In this document: positions 17,972 through 27,618 of the stretch, piece by piece
How positions within the stretch are numbered: the stretch's first letter is position 1
Layout: every line of letters starts with the position of its first letter
Source: Acidobacteriota bacterium
GTDB lineage: Bacteria > Acidobacteriota > Terriglobia > Terriglobales > Acidobacteriaceae
Direction: 5' to 3'
NCBI GenBank assembly: GCA_021803035.1
Contig: JAJZME010000058.1
Span: 19,460 to 83,459 of the forward strand
Length of the DNA stretch: 64,000 nucleotides
The notes under the pieces: model-generated
What the model was told of the DNA's origin: nothing
The model's input: only the letters and a program-made list of their open reading frames with translations
Database searches by the model: none
Program-made: the position numbers and the translations under genes

Positions 17972-18262
17972 GTCAAGCCTCATGCGCCACAAGTCACTCC
18001 GATTCAACAGCTTACCGCTGCAGATAATTTCGGCCCCATCGCCGACAATAAAACCATCGGCGGTTCCACACGCCTTCCGCGGAGAACACCGGCATGAGCG
18101 AGCCATTCGCTCCTGTATCTCGCTCAGATAGCCCAGAGCGCGCTCCGCGAGCCTAAACAGCCGGCCTGGAAACGCACCCTCCCCCCCTATAAATATTTTC
18201 TTTTCCACAGAATTTTTTGCAGGTTATTTTCTTGCCAACCAGCATGCAGATGCGAATGGCCA
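17972..18262 (+). repeat. Dispersed element, copy A (internally deleted)
   Basis: This matches copies B (34074-34620) and C (60661-60946, reverse) in the 5' leader (from GTCAAGCC through TTACCGCTGCAGATAATTTC and CAATAAAACCATCGG) and in the AT-rich 3' end (AATATTTTCTTTTCCACAGA, then TTTGCAGGTTATTTTCTT). Its ORF equivalent (18094-18156, MSEPFAPVSRSDSPERAPRA) keeps the N-terminus and the DNA of the C-terminus of the copy-B protein, but the middle is gone and the ending is frame-shifted. It lies between the IS110 gene and the pectate lyase gene. Confidence 0.85.
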
Positions 18263-18364
18263 TCTTGCCGGATCTTGAAAAGGCCGGTATCAGTTTTCCT
18301 CAACAGTTCGTGGTGAAAGTCAGGTGCGCTCCGCGCTGGCTCCGCTAACGCTGCCTGCTCCGCT

Positions 18365-19726
18365 CTACTTCGGCTCCGGCTCCGGATGCGACTTGGCCCA
18401 GGTTGCATACTCCGCCAACATGGGAATGCCCGCCTTGTTGTACCAGGCATAGCCATCGCGGCGCTCGCGGCTGATCTCGTTCACGTTGTTGTTGATGGTC
18501 TTGTTGCGGTCGCCGAAGATGGGAAGGTTGGTGGGAATCTGGTAAAAACGCGACCACATCGGTCCCGCGCCCGGATCCTTTTCCAGCATGATGCCCTGCG
18601 GGCTCCGCCGGTCGGCAAAGAAGTTGCCGGTGCCCCAGCGATAGCCGTCGATCTCCACCTTCTTGAACCATGCCGCCGCATCATGCACGGAGGCAACCTC
18701 GGCCGGCGTCGGATGCTTCAGGCTCATCAGGAAATCGACAATCGAAGCGCTCTCGCTGCTCGTCAGCGCCGGCATCTCGTAGTTGCGCGCCGAGGTCGGC
18801 GTCAGCCGCAGCGCGTCATATTGATCCGCCCACGCGGTCTTCTTGCCGTGCTCCACAATCTGGATCTTCAGCAGGCACGCAATGCCGCGATTGGCCGCCG
18901 GACCTGCGCGCTTCACCAGCGATTCCGGCAGGAACTTGTAGTCCGGCGCGCCGATCGCTACATCGTGCAGAATCTCAACGGCATGAATCATGGCGTCGTC
19001 ATTGAGGGTGATGGCGTCATGGTACGTGCCTTCAAGCGGCCACACCTGCGGCCAGCCGCCATGGGGATACTGCGCGTTCAGCAGATACTCCACGCCACGC
19101 TCCACCGAGGCGCGGAACGGCGCCGCCTCCGCGTCTTTGTGCTCGGCCAGCAGCACCGTGGTCACGTGCGCCAGAAAGCGAATCTGGTTCCAGGTGGCAT
19201 TGTTGTCGAGCGTAGCAATATAGCTCCAGTTCGGATCCAGCGGCTCGTCAAATCCACCCGGCTTGCCATAGCGGTCAAGATTGTTCGTGTCGTAGCGGTT
19301 GCCGGGTTTGCGCGGCCCGGCAGCCATATTGATGTTCTTGCTCCAGCCGCCGTCGGGCACCTGGTAGGTGACGATGTTGTGCGCAATACGCAGGGCTTGG
19401 GGGCTGGAGTACCACGCCGCCGGATGCTTCATGGCCAGGACAAAATCGAATCCGTGCGGCGCATAAGCCGGCGTCTTGATGCCGGCGGCCTTTGCCTGTT
19501 CTTTGAGGGTCTGCTTGTCGATGGCCTGCTGCTTTTCCGAACGGGCCAGATAAGCCAGCCACGCTGCCTGTTCCTTCTTGGGAACGATGGCAAGAATGCG
19601 TTGCCGGGTGACCCACTTGGCCCGCACGTTCATGCCGATCACCTTGGCTGATGCGGTTGACGGAAGAAGGATGCCGGCCAGCGCCGCCCACAATATTGGG
19701 CCCCTGGTGAATCGGTTTATGTGCAT
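18365..19726 (-). CDS. Secreted pectate lyase, PL10 family
   Basis: 453 residues from ATG 19726 with a clear signal peptide (MHINRFTRGPILWAALAGIL ending near STASA). The catalytic-domain landmarks are VPDGGWSKNINM, LDNNATWNQIRFLA, the QYPHGGWPQVWPLEGTYHD region and ITLNDDAMIHAVEIL (family Asp). Later come DRRSPQGIMLEKDPGAG and the terminal NVNEISRERRDGYAWY. It should cleave polygalacturonate by beta-elimination in the periplasm or outside the cell. It is isolated from the main carbohydrate cluster 24 kb away and divergent from the phosphohexomutase gene. Confidence 0.9.
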   Translation of the reverse strand: MHINRFTRGPILWAALAGILLPSTASAKVIGMNVRAKWVTRQRILAIVPKKEQAAWLAYLARSEKQQAIDKQTLKEQAKAAGIKTPAYAPHGFDFVLAMKHPAAWYSSPQALRIAHNIVTYQVPDGGWSKNINMAAGPRKPGNRYDTNNLDRYGKPGGFDEPLDPNWSYIATLDNNATWNQIRFLAHVTTVLLAEHKDAEAAPFRASVERGVEYLLNAQYPHGGWPQVWPLEGTYHDAITLNDDAMIHAVEILHDVAIGAPDYKFLPESLVKRAGPAANRGIACLLKIQIVEHGKKTAWADQYDALRLTPTSARNYEMPALTSSESASIVDFLMSLKHPTPAEVASVHDAAAWFKKVEIDGYRWGTGNFFADRRSPQGIMLEKDPGAGPMWSRFYQIPTNLPIFGDRNKTINNNVNEISRERRDGYAWYNKAGIPMLAEYATWAKSHPEPEPK

Positions 19727-19878
19727 AGGGTGATTCTCACTCCCGGCGGATGAGCATGTCAATAAATGGTCTGACCACACCACGCGATTTTTTGCCGGTC
19801 CATCCGGCCCCCTCAGCCTCCCCCAATCCGGGGCGGATTGATTACACTCATAACTTCAGAAAGAAAGCAGGCTCATCA

Positions 19879-21312
19879 ATGTCCAATTCCGGCGTCAAGT
19901 TTGGTACGGACGGTTGGCGGGGCGTCATCGCCGACGACTTTACCTTCGCCAACGTGCGCATGGCCGCCGACGCCATTGCGGCTTACATTCATGCCAAAGA
20001 AGATCCCGCCAAGGGGCTCTGCATCGCCTACGACACGCGCTTCGGCTCCAGGGCCTTTGCCCGCACCTGCGCCGAGGTGGCCGCCGCCACCGGCATACCC
20101 GTGATGCTGGCCAGGGCCGTCACGCCCACGCCGGCGCTCAGCTTTGGCGTGCGCGAGCGCGGCGCCGCCGGCGGCATCATGATCACCTCCTCGCACAATC
20201 CGGCGCAGTGGAACGGCGTCAAGTACAAGGCCTGGTATGGCGGCTCGGGCAAGCCCTCCATCATGACTGAAATCGAGTCCTGCCTGGGCAAGCCCGCCGC
20301 GCGCCCTGCGCGGCCCGCGCCCATTACCGAGATCGATTTTCTGCCTTCTTATCTGAAAGCCATTGAGAGCTTCGCCGACCTCGATCTCATCGCGCGCTCC
20401 GGCATGAAGTTCTGCATCGACTCCATGTACGGCGCCGGCGGAACGATCCTTTCCGGCATCTTTACCCGCATCGGCGTCCAGCACACGCAGATTCGCTCCA
20501 ATCCCGACCCGCTCTTTCCCGGCATCAACCCCGAGCCCATTGAACCGCACATCAGAGCCTTGGGTGACGCCGTGGTGGCCAGCCACTGCCACGCCGGCCT
20601 CTGCACCGACGGCGACGCCGACCGCATTGGCGCCACCGACGAGCACGGCAACTTTGTCGACCCGCACAAGATCTACTCCGTACTCCTCAGTTGGGTTCTG
20701 CGCCGCAAAGGCTGGCCCGGCGCCGTCACCCGCGCCGTCAACACCACCAAGATGCTCGATCGCATCTGCGCCAAGCATGGCCGCGAGCTGATCGAGCACG
20801 GCATCGGCTTCAAGTTTGTCTGCGACTACATGCTGGAGCGCGAGATCGTCATGGGCGGCGAGGAATCAGGCGGCATCGGCTTCCAGCGCCATCTGCCCGA
20901 GCGCGACGGCCTGCTCAACGCCCTGCTGCTGGCCAACGTGATGGCCGAAGAGGGCAAGACGCTGGGCCAGCTCGTCGCCGACCTGCAGGCCGAATACGGC
21001 GAACACCAGTACGGCCGCATCGATCTCCACATTCCCGACGGCATCAAGAACGCCGCCATCGCCCGCGCCAAACAGCTTCAGCCCGGCGACATCGTATTTG
21101 CCGGCATGCCCGTCCTCCACGCCAACACTATGGACGGCGTCAAGCTCTATCTCTCGAACCCCGAAGCCAGAAGCAAGCCCAACGCCGCCGAAACCTGGCT
21201 CCTGCTCCGCGCCAGCGGAACGGAACCGCTGTTGCGCATTTACACGGAATCCTGCTCCAAGGAATCAGTGAAGAAGCTGCTGGAATCCGCGCGCGCGTTC
21301 GCCATGGGCTGA
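19879..21312 (+). CDS. Phosphoglucomutase/phosphomannomutase family protein
   Basis: An alpha-D-phosphohexomutase of 477 residues from ATG 19879 (MSNSGVKFGTDGWRG). The four family elements are present: the phosphoserine loop IMITSSHNPAQWNGVK, the metal-binding loop TDGDADRIG, the sugar-binding GGEESGGIGF, and the phosphate-binding RASGTEPLLRIYTE. It interconverts 1- and 6-phosphates of glucose or mannose; which sugar is preferred cannot be read from sequence. The upstream in-frame ATG at 19750 adds a non-conserved stretch and is unlikely to be the start. Monocistronic. Confidence 0.88.
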   Translation: MSNSGVKFGTDGWRGVIADDFTFANVRMAADAIAAYIHAKEDPAKGLCIAYDTRFGSRAFARTCAEVAAATGIPVMLARAVTPTPALSFGVRERGAAGGIMITSSHNPAQWNGVKYKAWYGGSGKPSIMTEIESCLGKPAARPARPAPITEIDFLPSYLKAIESFADLDLIARSGMKFCIDSMYGAGGTILSGIFTRIGVQHTQIRSNPDPLFPGINPEPIEPHIRALGDAVVASHCHAGLCTDGDADRIGATDEHGNFVDPHKIYSVLLSWVLRRKGWPGAVTRAVNTTKMLDRICAKHGRELIEHGIGFKFVCDYMLEREIVMGGEESGGIGFQRHLPERDGLLNALLLANVMAEEGKTLGQLVADLQAEYGEHQYGRIDLHIPDGIKNAAIARAKQLQPGDIVFAGMPVLHANTMDGVKLYLSNPEARSKPNAAETWLLLRASGTEPLLRIYTESCSKESVKKLLESARAFAMG

Positions 21313-21333
21313 TCAAAGAACTACCCAAAGGTG

Positions 21334-21400
21334 GACTGTCATCCCGAGCGACCGAAGCGTAGCGAAGGAAGCCGAGGGATCCGCGGCTCGGGATGCTGGC
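21334..21400. repeat. REP-like intergenic repeat
   Basis: CTGTCATCCCGAGCGACCGA followed by AGCGAAGGAAGCCGAGGGATC and an inverted ending is the imperfect palindrome type scattered between genes in many GC-rich bacteria. A related copy (GTCATCCTGGGGCGAAGCC) lies at about 52936. Here it separates convergent genes and may act as a transcription barrier. Confidence 0.5.
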
Positions 21401-21436
21401 CACTGAACGCGAAATTAGGCGTTGTCGATGCGGTGA

Positions 21437-22696
21437 TTATTGAATTACAGCCGCCTTGGCCCGCTTACCCAGGCGCACCACCAGCCGTTTAGGTATACCA
21501 TCGATGTAAAAAACTGGGCTACTAAACACCCGTCCATCCAGCTTCACCGCTCCTTCGAAGATCTTTCGGTTGGCTTCGGCTCCGGATGCTGCCAGCTTCA
21601 TTTGTACAAGCAACTTGGGAAGGCGAACCTCTAATTCCTTCGAAGTGACCGCCTTGGAAGGACCTGCGATATCATCATAGGCCACCGAAACCTCTTCCAG
21701 ATCCTCTGCCGTCTCCTTCTGCTGGAACATCCGCGTCCAGTTCTCGTCCGCGTCTCTGGCCGCCGCCTCGCCGCAGAATCCGGCGGTAATCGTGCGCGCC
21801 AGCCGCTTCTTCACTTCCATCGGATGCGCGCGGCCAGCCGCCACGGCCTCGCGCAGCGCGTCCACTTCGCTCTGTTTCAGATCGGTCAGCAGCGCCCAGT
21901 ACTTCCACATCAGCTCATCGCTGATCGACATCAGCTTGCCGTACATTTCCCCCGGCGGCTCGTTGATGCCAATGGCATTTCCCAGCGACTTCGACATCTT
22001 TTGCACGCCGTCCAGCCCTTCCAGAATCGGCGTCATCAGCACGATCTGCGGCTTCTGCCCATAATGCCGCTGCAGCTCGCGCCCGCAGCCCAGGTTGAAG
22101 CGCTGATCCGTCCCGCCCAGCTCCACGTCGCACTCCAGCGCCACCGAGTCGTAGCCTTGCATCACCGGATACAGAAGCTCATGCAGGCTGATCGGCTGCT
22201 CCGCCTGGAAGCGCTTGTGAAAATCGTCGCGCTCCAGCATCTGCGAAACCGTAAAGTGCGCCGTCAGCCGGATCGTCTCTTCGTAGCCCAGCTTGCCCAG
22301 CCACTCGCTGTTGTAGCGCACCTCGGTCGCAGCGGGATCGAGAATCCTGAAAACCTGCTCCTTATAGGTCTCCGCATTGGCGTTTACCTGCTCGCGCGTC
22401 AGCGGCTTGCGCGTTACATTGCGCCCCGTCGGGTCCCCGATCAGCGAAGTAAAATCGCCCACCAGGAAGATGACCGTGTGCCCAAGCTGCTGAAAGTGCC
22501 GCAGTTTGCGCATCAGCACGGTGTGCCCCAGGTGCAGGTCCGGCGCCGTCGGGTCGAAGCCCGCCTTCACGCGCAACGGCCGTCCCGTCTTCCGGCTCTC
22601 TTCAAGGCGCTCCCTCAAGTCGCTCACGCGGATGATCTCCGCCGCGCCCTTTTGCAATAAATCCAGTTGTTCGTCTACAGGTAAAAACTTGCTCAT
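21437..22696 (-). CDS. tyrS: Tyrosyl-tRNA synthetase
   Basis: A class I synthetase of about 419 residues from ATG 22696 ([14 protein letters not shown]). The HIGH motif appears as [10 protein letters not shown] and the KMSKS loop as [26 protein letters not shown] is the tyrosine-binding region, and the C-terminus carries an S4-like RNA-binding domain ([20 protein letters not shown]). Sequence up to 22804 is in frame but not conserved and overlaps the promoter of the divergent alaC leader. Essential housekeeping gene. Confidence 0.95.
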   Translation of the reverse strand: MSKFLPVDEQLDLLQKGAAEIIRVSDLRERLEESRKTGRPLRVKAGFDPTAPDLHLGHTVLMRKLRHFQQLGHTVIFLVGDFTSLIGDPTGRNVTRKPLTREQVNANAETYKEQVFRILDPAATEVRYNSEWLGKLGYEETIRLTAHFTVSQMLERDDFHKRFQAEQPISLHELLYPVMQGYDSVALECDVELGGTDQRFNLGCGRELQRHYGQKPQIVLMTPILEGLDGVQKMSKSLGNAIGINEPPGEMYGKLMSISDELMWKYWALLTDLKQSEVDALREAVAAGRAHPMEVKKRLARTITAGFCGEAAARDADENWTRMFQQKETAEDLEEVSVAYDDIAGPSKAVTSKELEVRLPKLLVQMKLAASGAEANRKIFEGAVKLDGRVFSSPVFYIDGIPKRLVVRLGKRAKAAVIQ

Positions 22697-22806
22697 GCCG
22701 TCTTTCAGTATACGGGGATGGCCATTCCCCGCATTCAGCAACTGCCTTCCATCGCGGCGAGCCGTCTCCTGGTTCGCCGCCCGCGCCTCATTTCCGCCAG
22801 TCACGC

Positions 22807-22812
22807 TATAAT
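22807..22812 (+). promoter_or_regulatory. TATAAT -10 box directly ahead of the alanine-rich mini-ORF
   Basis: A perfect TATAAT lies six bases before ATG 22819, so transcription should begin at or next to the start codon, giving a leaderless mRNA. No good -35 is visible at normal spacing. Confidence 0.6.
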
Positions 22813-22818
22813 CTTTCT

Positions 22819-22905
22819 ATGCAGTTTTCAGTCCGCAATCGTACCGTGATCCTCTCGCGCTCTCCTCGCGCGCGGGCGGCCCGGGCCGCGGCTGCGGCCG
22901 CCTAG
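22819..22905 (+). CDS. Alanine-rich leader peptide upstream of the alaC-like gene
   Basis: A 28-codon frame too short for normal gene finding. It begins MQFSVRNRTVILSRSPRA and continues with Arg and a run of alanines (eight of the last nine residues) up to TAG at 22903. The Ala codons lie in a perfect inverted repeat (GGCGGCC with GGCCGCC). The sequence after the stop is C-rich and G-poor for about 100 bases. Such a peptide before an alanine-type aminotransferase gene is what a ribosome-mediated attenuator sensing Ala-tRNA would look like. The frame, TATAAT and Ala run are directly visible; regulation is inferred. No Rho-independent terminator was found, so a Rho-dependent mechanism would be more likely. 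Confidence 0.55.
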   Translation: MQFSVRNRTVILSRSPRARAARAAAAAA

Positions 22906-23030
22906 ACATCTGCATCCCCTCATTCCGAAAAAATCCAAACCAGCAAGCAGCCAGACCAAGAGCTATTAGCACAGTGCCCGCTCCGACGCTGACCGCTAAG
23001 TCCCTACATCCCTAGTACACTGGAGTCACC

Positions 23031-24218
23031 ATGGAAGAGTTTTCCCGAATTCAGCGCCTCCCGCCCTATGTCTTCAACATCACCGGCGAGATGAAGGTCG
23101 CCGCGCGCCGCCGCGGAGAAGACATCATCGACTTCGGCATGGGTAATCCCGACGGCGCCACACCCAAGCACATCGTCGACAAGCTCGTGGAGGCGGCCAT
23201 GAAGCCGACCACGCACCGCTATTCGGTCTCCCGCGGCCTGCCCCGCCTGCGCAAGTCCATTTGCATGTGGTACAAGAGCCGCTACGATGTCGATCTCGAT
23301 CCTGAGTCCGAGGCCATTGTCACCATCGGCTCCAAGGAGGGCATCGCCCACCTCTGCCTCGCCATCCTCGACTCAAATGACACCGTGCTGGTGCCCAACC
23401 CCAGCTATCCCATTCATATCTACGGCCCGGTCATCGCCGGCGCGCACATCGTCAGTGTCCCCGTCCACGACCGCGAGCAATTCCTGGCCCAGCTTGAAGA
23501 GCTGATCCCGCGTATGACGCCGCGGCCCAAGGCGCTGATCGTCAACTTTCCCTCCAACCCCACCACCGAATGCGTGGAACTGCCCTTCCTCGCCCGGCTG
23601 GTCGAGCTGGCCCGCGAGTACGGCTTCCACCTCATTCACGACCTGGCCTACGCCGACATCGCCTTCGACGGCTACAAGCCGCCCAGCGTCCTCCAGGTTC
23701 CCGGCGCCAAAGATGTGGCCGTCGAGTTCTTCACCCTTTCCAAGAGCTACAACATGCCCGGCTGGCGTATCGGCTTCATGGTCGGCAATCCGAAACTGGT
23801 TTCAGCCCTGGCCCGTCTCAAGAGCTACTTCGACTACGGCACCTTTACGCCCATTCAGGTTGCCTCCATTGCCGCGCTGGAAGGCCCGCAGGAGTGCGTT
23901 GCCGAGATCTGCAACATCTACCGCAAGCGCCGTGATGTCCTCGTCGAAGGCCTCAATAAAGCCGGCTGGCAGGTGGCGCTGCCCAAAGCCACCATGTTCG
24001 TCTGGGCACGCATTCCCGAGCCCTACCGCGCTCTCGGCTCGCTGGAGTTCTCCAAGCTGCTGCTGACGGAGGCCAAGGTGGCCGTCTCGCCCGGCATCGG
24101 CTTCGGCGACCACGGCGACAACCATGTCCGCTTCGCGCTGATCGAAAACGAAGAGCGCACCCGTCAGGCGCTGCGCGGCATCCGCCAGATGCTGGCCAAA
24201 GGACTGGTGCTGAGCTAA
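23031..24218 (+). CDS. alaC: Aminotransferase class I, AlaC-like
   Basis: A 395-residue PLP-dependent fold-type I aminotransferase. The PLP lysine is in [48 protein letters not shown] and the terminal [19 protein letters not shown] are conserved. The N-terminal [20 protein letters not shown] and [11 protein letters not shown] match AlaC (glutamate-pyruvate transaminase) closely; related LL-diaminopimelate aminotransferases share this fold, so that is the main alternative. The alanine-rich leader directly upstream supports an alanine role. It sits between divergent tyrS and convergent RND genes. Confidence 0.82.
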   Translation: MEEFSRIQRLPPYVFNITGEMKVAARRRGEDIIDFGMGNPDGATPKHIVDKLVEAAMKPTTHRYSVSRGLPRLRKSICMWYKSRYDVDLDPESEAIVTIGSKEGIAHLCLAILDSNDTVLVPNPSYPIHIYGPVIAGAHIVSVPVHDREQFLAQLEELIPRMTPRPKALIVNFPSNPTTECVELPFLARLVELAREYGFHLIHDLAYADIAFDGYKPPSVLQVPGAKDVAVEFFTLSKSYNMPGWRIGFMVGNPKLVSALARLKSYFDYGTFTPIQVASIAALEGPQECVAEICNIYRKRRDVLVEGLNKAGWQVALPKATMFVWARIPEPYRALGSLEFSKLLLTEAKVAVSPGIGFGDHGDNHVRFALIENEERTRQALRGIRQMLAKGLVLS

Positions 24219-24340
24219 GGCGGTTCTCCTGCCACCTTGCGCCATTTTTGGCTTACTTCAAAATAGCTTTTTCCTGAGGAAAGAGCCCTTTCGCGAGTGC
24301 GCCCTGGTATACACCTGCGGGAGAGCCGCTGGAGAACCTC

Positions 24341-27300
24341 TTATGCCTCCGAGGGCGGCAGCGTCTTGTGCACCTTGCGGTTGAGCAACCGGCTCAGAAT
24401 GACGTAGAGCACGGGGATAAAGACCAGGTTGAGCACCGTGGAGAGCAACATGCCGCCGACAATGGTGGTGCCCACGGAGCGGCGGCCGATGGCTCCGACA
24501 CCCGTGGCGAAGACCAGCGGCAAAATGCCCAGAATGAAGGCGAACGAGGTCATGAGAATGGGCCGCAGGCGCAGCTCCGCCGCTTCAATGGCGGCTTCAG
24601 CGATGGATCGGCCTTTTCGTCGCAACTGCTCGGCGAACTCGACGATCAGAATGGAGTTCTTGGCCGACAGGCCGATGAGCATTACCAGGCCGATTTGACA
24701 GTAGACGTCGTTGGACATGCCGCGCAGGGCAACCAGGCCCAGCGCGCCCAGAATGGCCATGGGCACGGCCAGCAGAATGATGAACGGCAAGGCGAAGCTC
24801 TCATACTGGGCCGACAGGGTGAGATAGACGACGAGGATGCCAAGACCAAAGATGATGAGCGTCTTGCCGGCAGACTCGATCTCGTCGAGGGTGATGCCCG
24901 TCCATTGATAGGACATGCCCGGTATCATCTCCTTCTGAGCAAGCTTTTCCATTGCCGTGATCGCCTGGCCGGAGCTATATCCGGGAGCGGGAGAGCCGTC
25001 GATTTCGACCGCGCGGAAGAGGTCGTAGTGGGTGATGACGGGAGGGCCGGACGTATTGACTACGCTGACCAGGTTGTCGAGCGGAACCATTTGACCGGTA
25101 TTCGAGCGCACGTAATAGCTGTGCAGATCGCTGGCCCTCATGCGGAACGGCTGCTCAGCTTGCACGTAAACGCGATACGTGCGGTTGTTGTAATCGAAGT
25201 CGTTGACATACTCCGAGCCCATGAAGACGTTGAGCGTGCTGGAGATTTGCGACAGCGGAATGCCTAGCGCCTTGGCCTTGTTACGGTCGATAGTGACCAG
25301 CACCTGCGGATCGTTTGCAGAGAAGGTGGTGAGGAGGCCAGTGAGCGCCGGCTCACGGCTGCTGGTGTTGACCATCTCATGGGCCACGCGGTCCAGGTCG
25401 GCAAGGGACGCGCCGCCACGATCCTCGAGCATGAACTGGAAACCGCCGAAGCTGCCGATGCCCGGCACCGGCGGTGGTTGGAAAACCTCCACAAGTCCGC
25501 CGTTGGGCGCCATCATGAGACGCGCAAGCTGGGGCTGGAGACGGCTTACGATGTCGGCCGCCGAGTGGCCGCGGCCGTGCCGCTGGCTTGCGGTGCTGGT
25601 GTTGAGGAACATCATGCCCGTGTTGGCGGCGCTGCCGCTGAAGCTGAAACCGATCACCGCAAAGGATCCGGCAATGTCCGGATCTTTGCCGATAATGGCC
25701 TCAGCGCGGTTGGCCAGCGCCGTTGTATACGCCAGCGAGGAGCCCGGAGGCGCCTGAATGACCACGAGCAGATAACCTTGGTCCTCCTGCGGGATAAAAC
25801 CAGTGGGCACATGGCGATACATCCAGACCGTGGCGGCAAGGCCGGCAAAAAAGACCACCAGCAGGAGATAGCGCAAGCGCAGCACACCATGAATGAGACG
25901 GGCGTAGGTGCTGGCGATCCAGCTGATGGTCGCGTCGGCGCCGTGAATGAATGCGGCGAAGGCGCGGGAGACGAAGCCGATGTGGAGAAAATCGAGCTGG
26001 TGGACCCGGGCCTCCTCGCCGCGCAGAAAGATGGCCGAAAGCGCCGGCGAAAGGGTGAGCGCATTGAAGGCGGAGATGGCGATAGAAAAGGCGATGGTGA
26101 GAGAAAACTGCCGGTAAAGGATACCAATGGTGCCCGGGAAGAAAGAGACGGGCACAAAAACGGCAATCAGGACCAGCGATGTGGCGATGACTGCGCTGGT
26201 GACCTCTGCCATGGCGCGGGAGGTGGCTACGTGGGGATTGGAGTGCTCGGCGTGAATATGACGCTGCACATTTTCAATCACCACGATGGCGTCATCGACG
26301 ACCAGGCCCGTGGCCAGCACAATGCCGAAGAGCGTGAGTGTATTGATGGAAAAACCGAAGATTTTGATGAACGCGAAGGTGCCCACCAGCGCGACCGGAA
26401 TGGTGACGGAAGGAATGATGGTGGCGCGCCAGTCGAGCAGAAACAGAAAGATGACCGCGATGACGATGGCGATGGCTTCGCCCAGGGTCACCAGCACCTC
26501 ATGGATGGACTGGCCGACGGCGGTCGTGGAATCGAAGGCGATGGCGTATTCAAGGCCCGGCGGGAAGCTCTTGGAGAGCTGCTGCAAAACCGCCTTGGCG
26601 CGGGCGTCGACCTGGAGAGCGTTGGCGTCGGAGAGCTGCTGAACGCCAATACCCATGGCGGGCTGGCCTTGATATTCGAGAACGGTGCTGTAGTCTTCGG
26701 CGCCGACCTCGGCGTAGCCGATGTCCTTCAGGAGCACCAGGCCGTTAGGCGAGTCCTTGATTACGATGTTGTCGAACTGGGCGGGGCTTGAAAGCCGGCC
26801 TACAACGCGGACCGGAATTTCGAACTGCTGGCGGGGGTTCGCGGGCGGCTGGCCGAGCTGGCCGGCCGGAATTTCTACGTTCTGCTCTTCGAGCGCACTC
26901 AGCACATCCGAGGCCGTGATGCTGCGAGCGGCCATCCGCGCGGGATCGAGCCAGACGCGCATGGCGTAGCGGCGCTCACCGAAGATCATTACGTTGCCCA
27001 CGCCCGGCACGCGCTTGAGCGCGTCCACCACGTAGACGGAGAGGTAGTTGGAGATGAACTCGCTGGAGTAGCGGCCGTCACGGGTGAAAAAGCCGGCGCC
27101 AAAGACAAAGTTGGTGTTGGCCTTGGTAACGGTGATGCCAGTGGCGTTGACTTCCGCGGGCAGCTCGCCCTGCACGCTGGCCACCCGGTTCTGCACATCG
27201 ACGGCGGCGATGTCGAGGTCGTAGCCGGTCTGGAAGGTGATGGTGATGGTGCTAACGCCGCTGTTGGTGCTGGAGGAAGTAATATAGCGCATCCCCTCCA

Positions 27301-27517
27301 CGCCGTTGATCGCCTCTTCCAGGGGAATGGTGACGGCCTTTTCAACGGTCTCGGCATTGGCGCCCACATAGGTGCTTGTCACAGTGATTTCCGGCGGCGC
27401 CAGGGTGGGATACATGGCCACCGGAAGGGTGGGAATGCACACCGCGCCGGCCAGAATGATAAGCAGGGCGCAAACGGTGGCGAAAACTGGCCGGTGAATA
27501 AAGAAATCGACAAACAA
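24341..27517 (-). CDS. RND efflux permease, HAE1 (AcrB/MexB) type
   Basis: A 1058-residue inner-membrane proton-driven drug or solvent pump. MFVDFFIHRPVFATVCALLI is the standard first membrane segment. The proton-relay aspartates lie in GLVVDDAIVVIENVQRH at about residue 405. Porter-domain motifs PPEITVTSTYVGANAETVE and the docking segments are present; the second half repeats the topology (ITAMEKLAQKEMIPGMSYQW, then LGALGLVALRGMSNDVYCQI). The start codon is TTG 27517. It follows its membrane-fusion partner by 101 bases. No TolC-type outer-membrane gene lies in the window. Substrates unknown. Confidence 0.92.
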   Translation of the reverse strand: MFVDFFIHRPVFATVCALLIILAGAVCIPTLPVAMYPTLAPPEITVTSTYVGANAETVEKAVTIPLEEAINGVEGMRYITSSSTNSGVSTITITFQTGYDLDIAAVDVQNRVASVQGELPAEVNATGITVTKANTNFVFGAGFFTRDGRYSSEFISNYLSVYVVDALKRVPGVGNVMIFGERRYAMRVWLDPARMAARSITASDVLSALEEQNVEIPAGQLGQPPANPRQQFEIPVRVVGRLSSPAQFDNIVIKDSPNGLVLLKDIGYAEVGAEDYSTVLEYQGQPAMGIGVQQLSDANALQVDARAKAVLQQLSKSFPPGLEYAIAFDSTTAVGQSIHEVLVTLGEAIAIVIAVIFLFLLDWRATIIPSVTIPVALVGTFAFIKIFGFSINTLTLFGIVLATGLVVDDAIVVIENVQRHIHAEHSNPHVATSRAMAEVTSAVIATSLVLIAVFVPVSFFPGTIGILYRQFSLTIAFSIAISAFNALTLSPALSAIFLRGEEARVHQLDFLHIGFVSRAFAAFIHGADATISWIASTYARLIHGVLRLRYLLLVVFFAGLAATVWMYRHVPTGFIPQEDQGYLLVVIQAPPGSSLAYTTALANRAEAIIGKDPDIAGSFAVIGFSFSGSAANTGMMFLNTSTASQRHGRGHSAADIVSRLQPQLARLMMAPNGGLVEVFQPPPVPGIGSFGGFQFMLEDRGGASLADLDRVAHEMVNTSSREPALTGLLTTFSANDPQVLVTIDRNKAKALGIPLSQISSTLNVFMGSEYVNDFDYNNRTYRVYVQAEQPFRMRASDLHSYYVRSNTGQMVPLDNLVSVVNTSGPPVITHYDLFRAVEIDGSPAPGYSSGQAITAMEKLAQKEMIPGMSYQWTGITLDEIESAGKTLIIFGLGILVVYLTLSAQYESFALPFIILLAVPMAILGALGLVALRGMSNDVYCQIGLVMLIGLSAKNSILIVEFAEQLRRKGRSIAEAAIEAAELRLRPILMTSFAFILGILPLVFATGVGAIGRRSVGTTIVGGMLLSTVLNLVFIPVLYVILSRLLNRKVHKTLPPSEA

Positions 27518-27618
27518 GATGAGCTCTCTTTCGTGTTGGCCTTTTCCCGACGCAAGTTATCGAGGCGGGCGGTTCCCAAATCCCGAGACCGCCAGGGTGA
27601 CATCCCGCGCAGAACCGC

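Noticed and set aside
24266-24286. Hairpin GCTTTTTCC-TGA-GGAAAGAGC as a terminator between alaC and the RND gene
   Set aside because: The stem is good but includes a G-T pair and no U-run follows; could stop transcripts but evidence is too thin for a feature.
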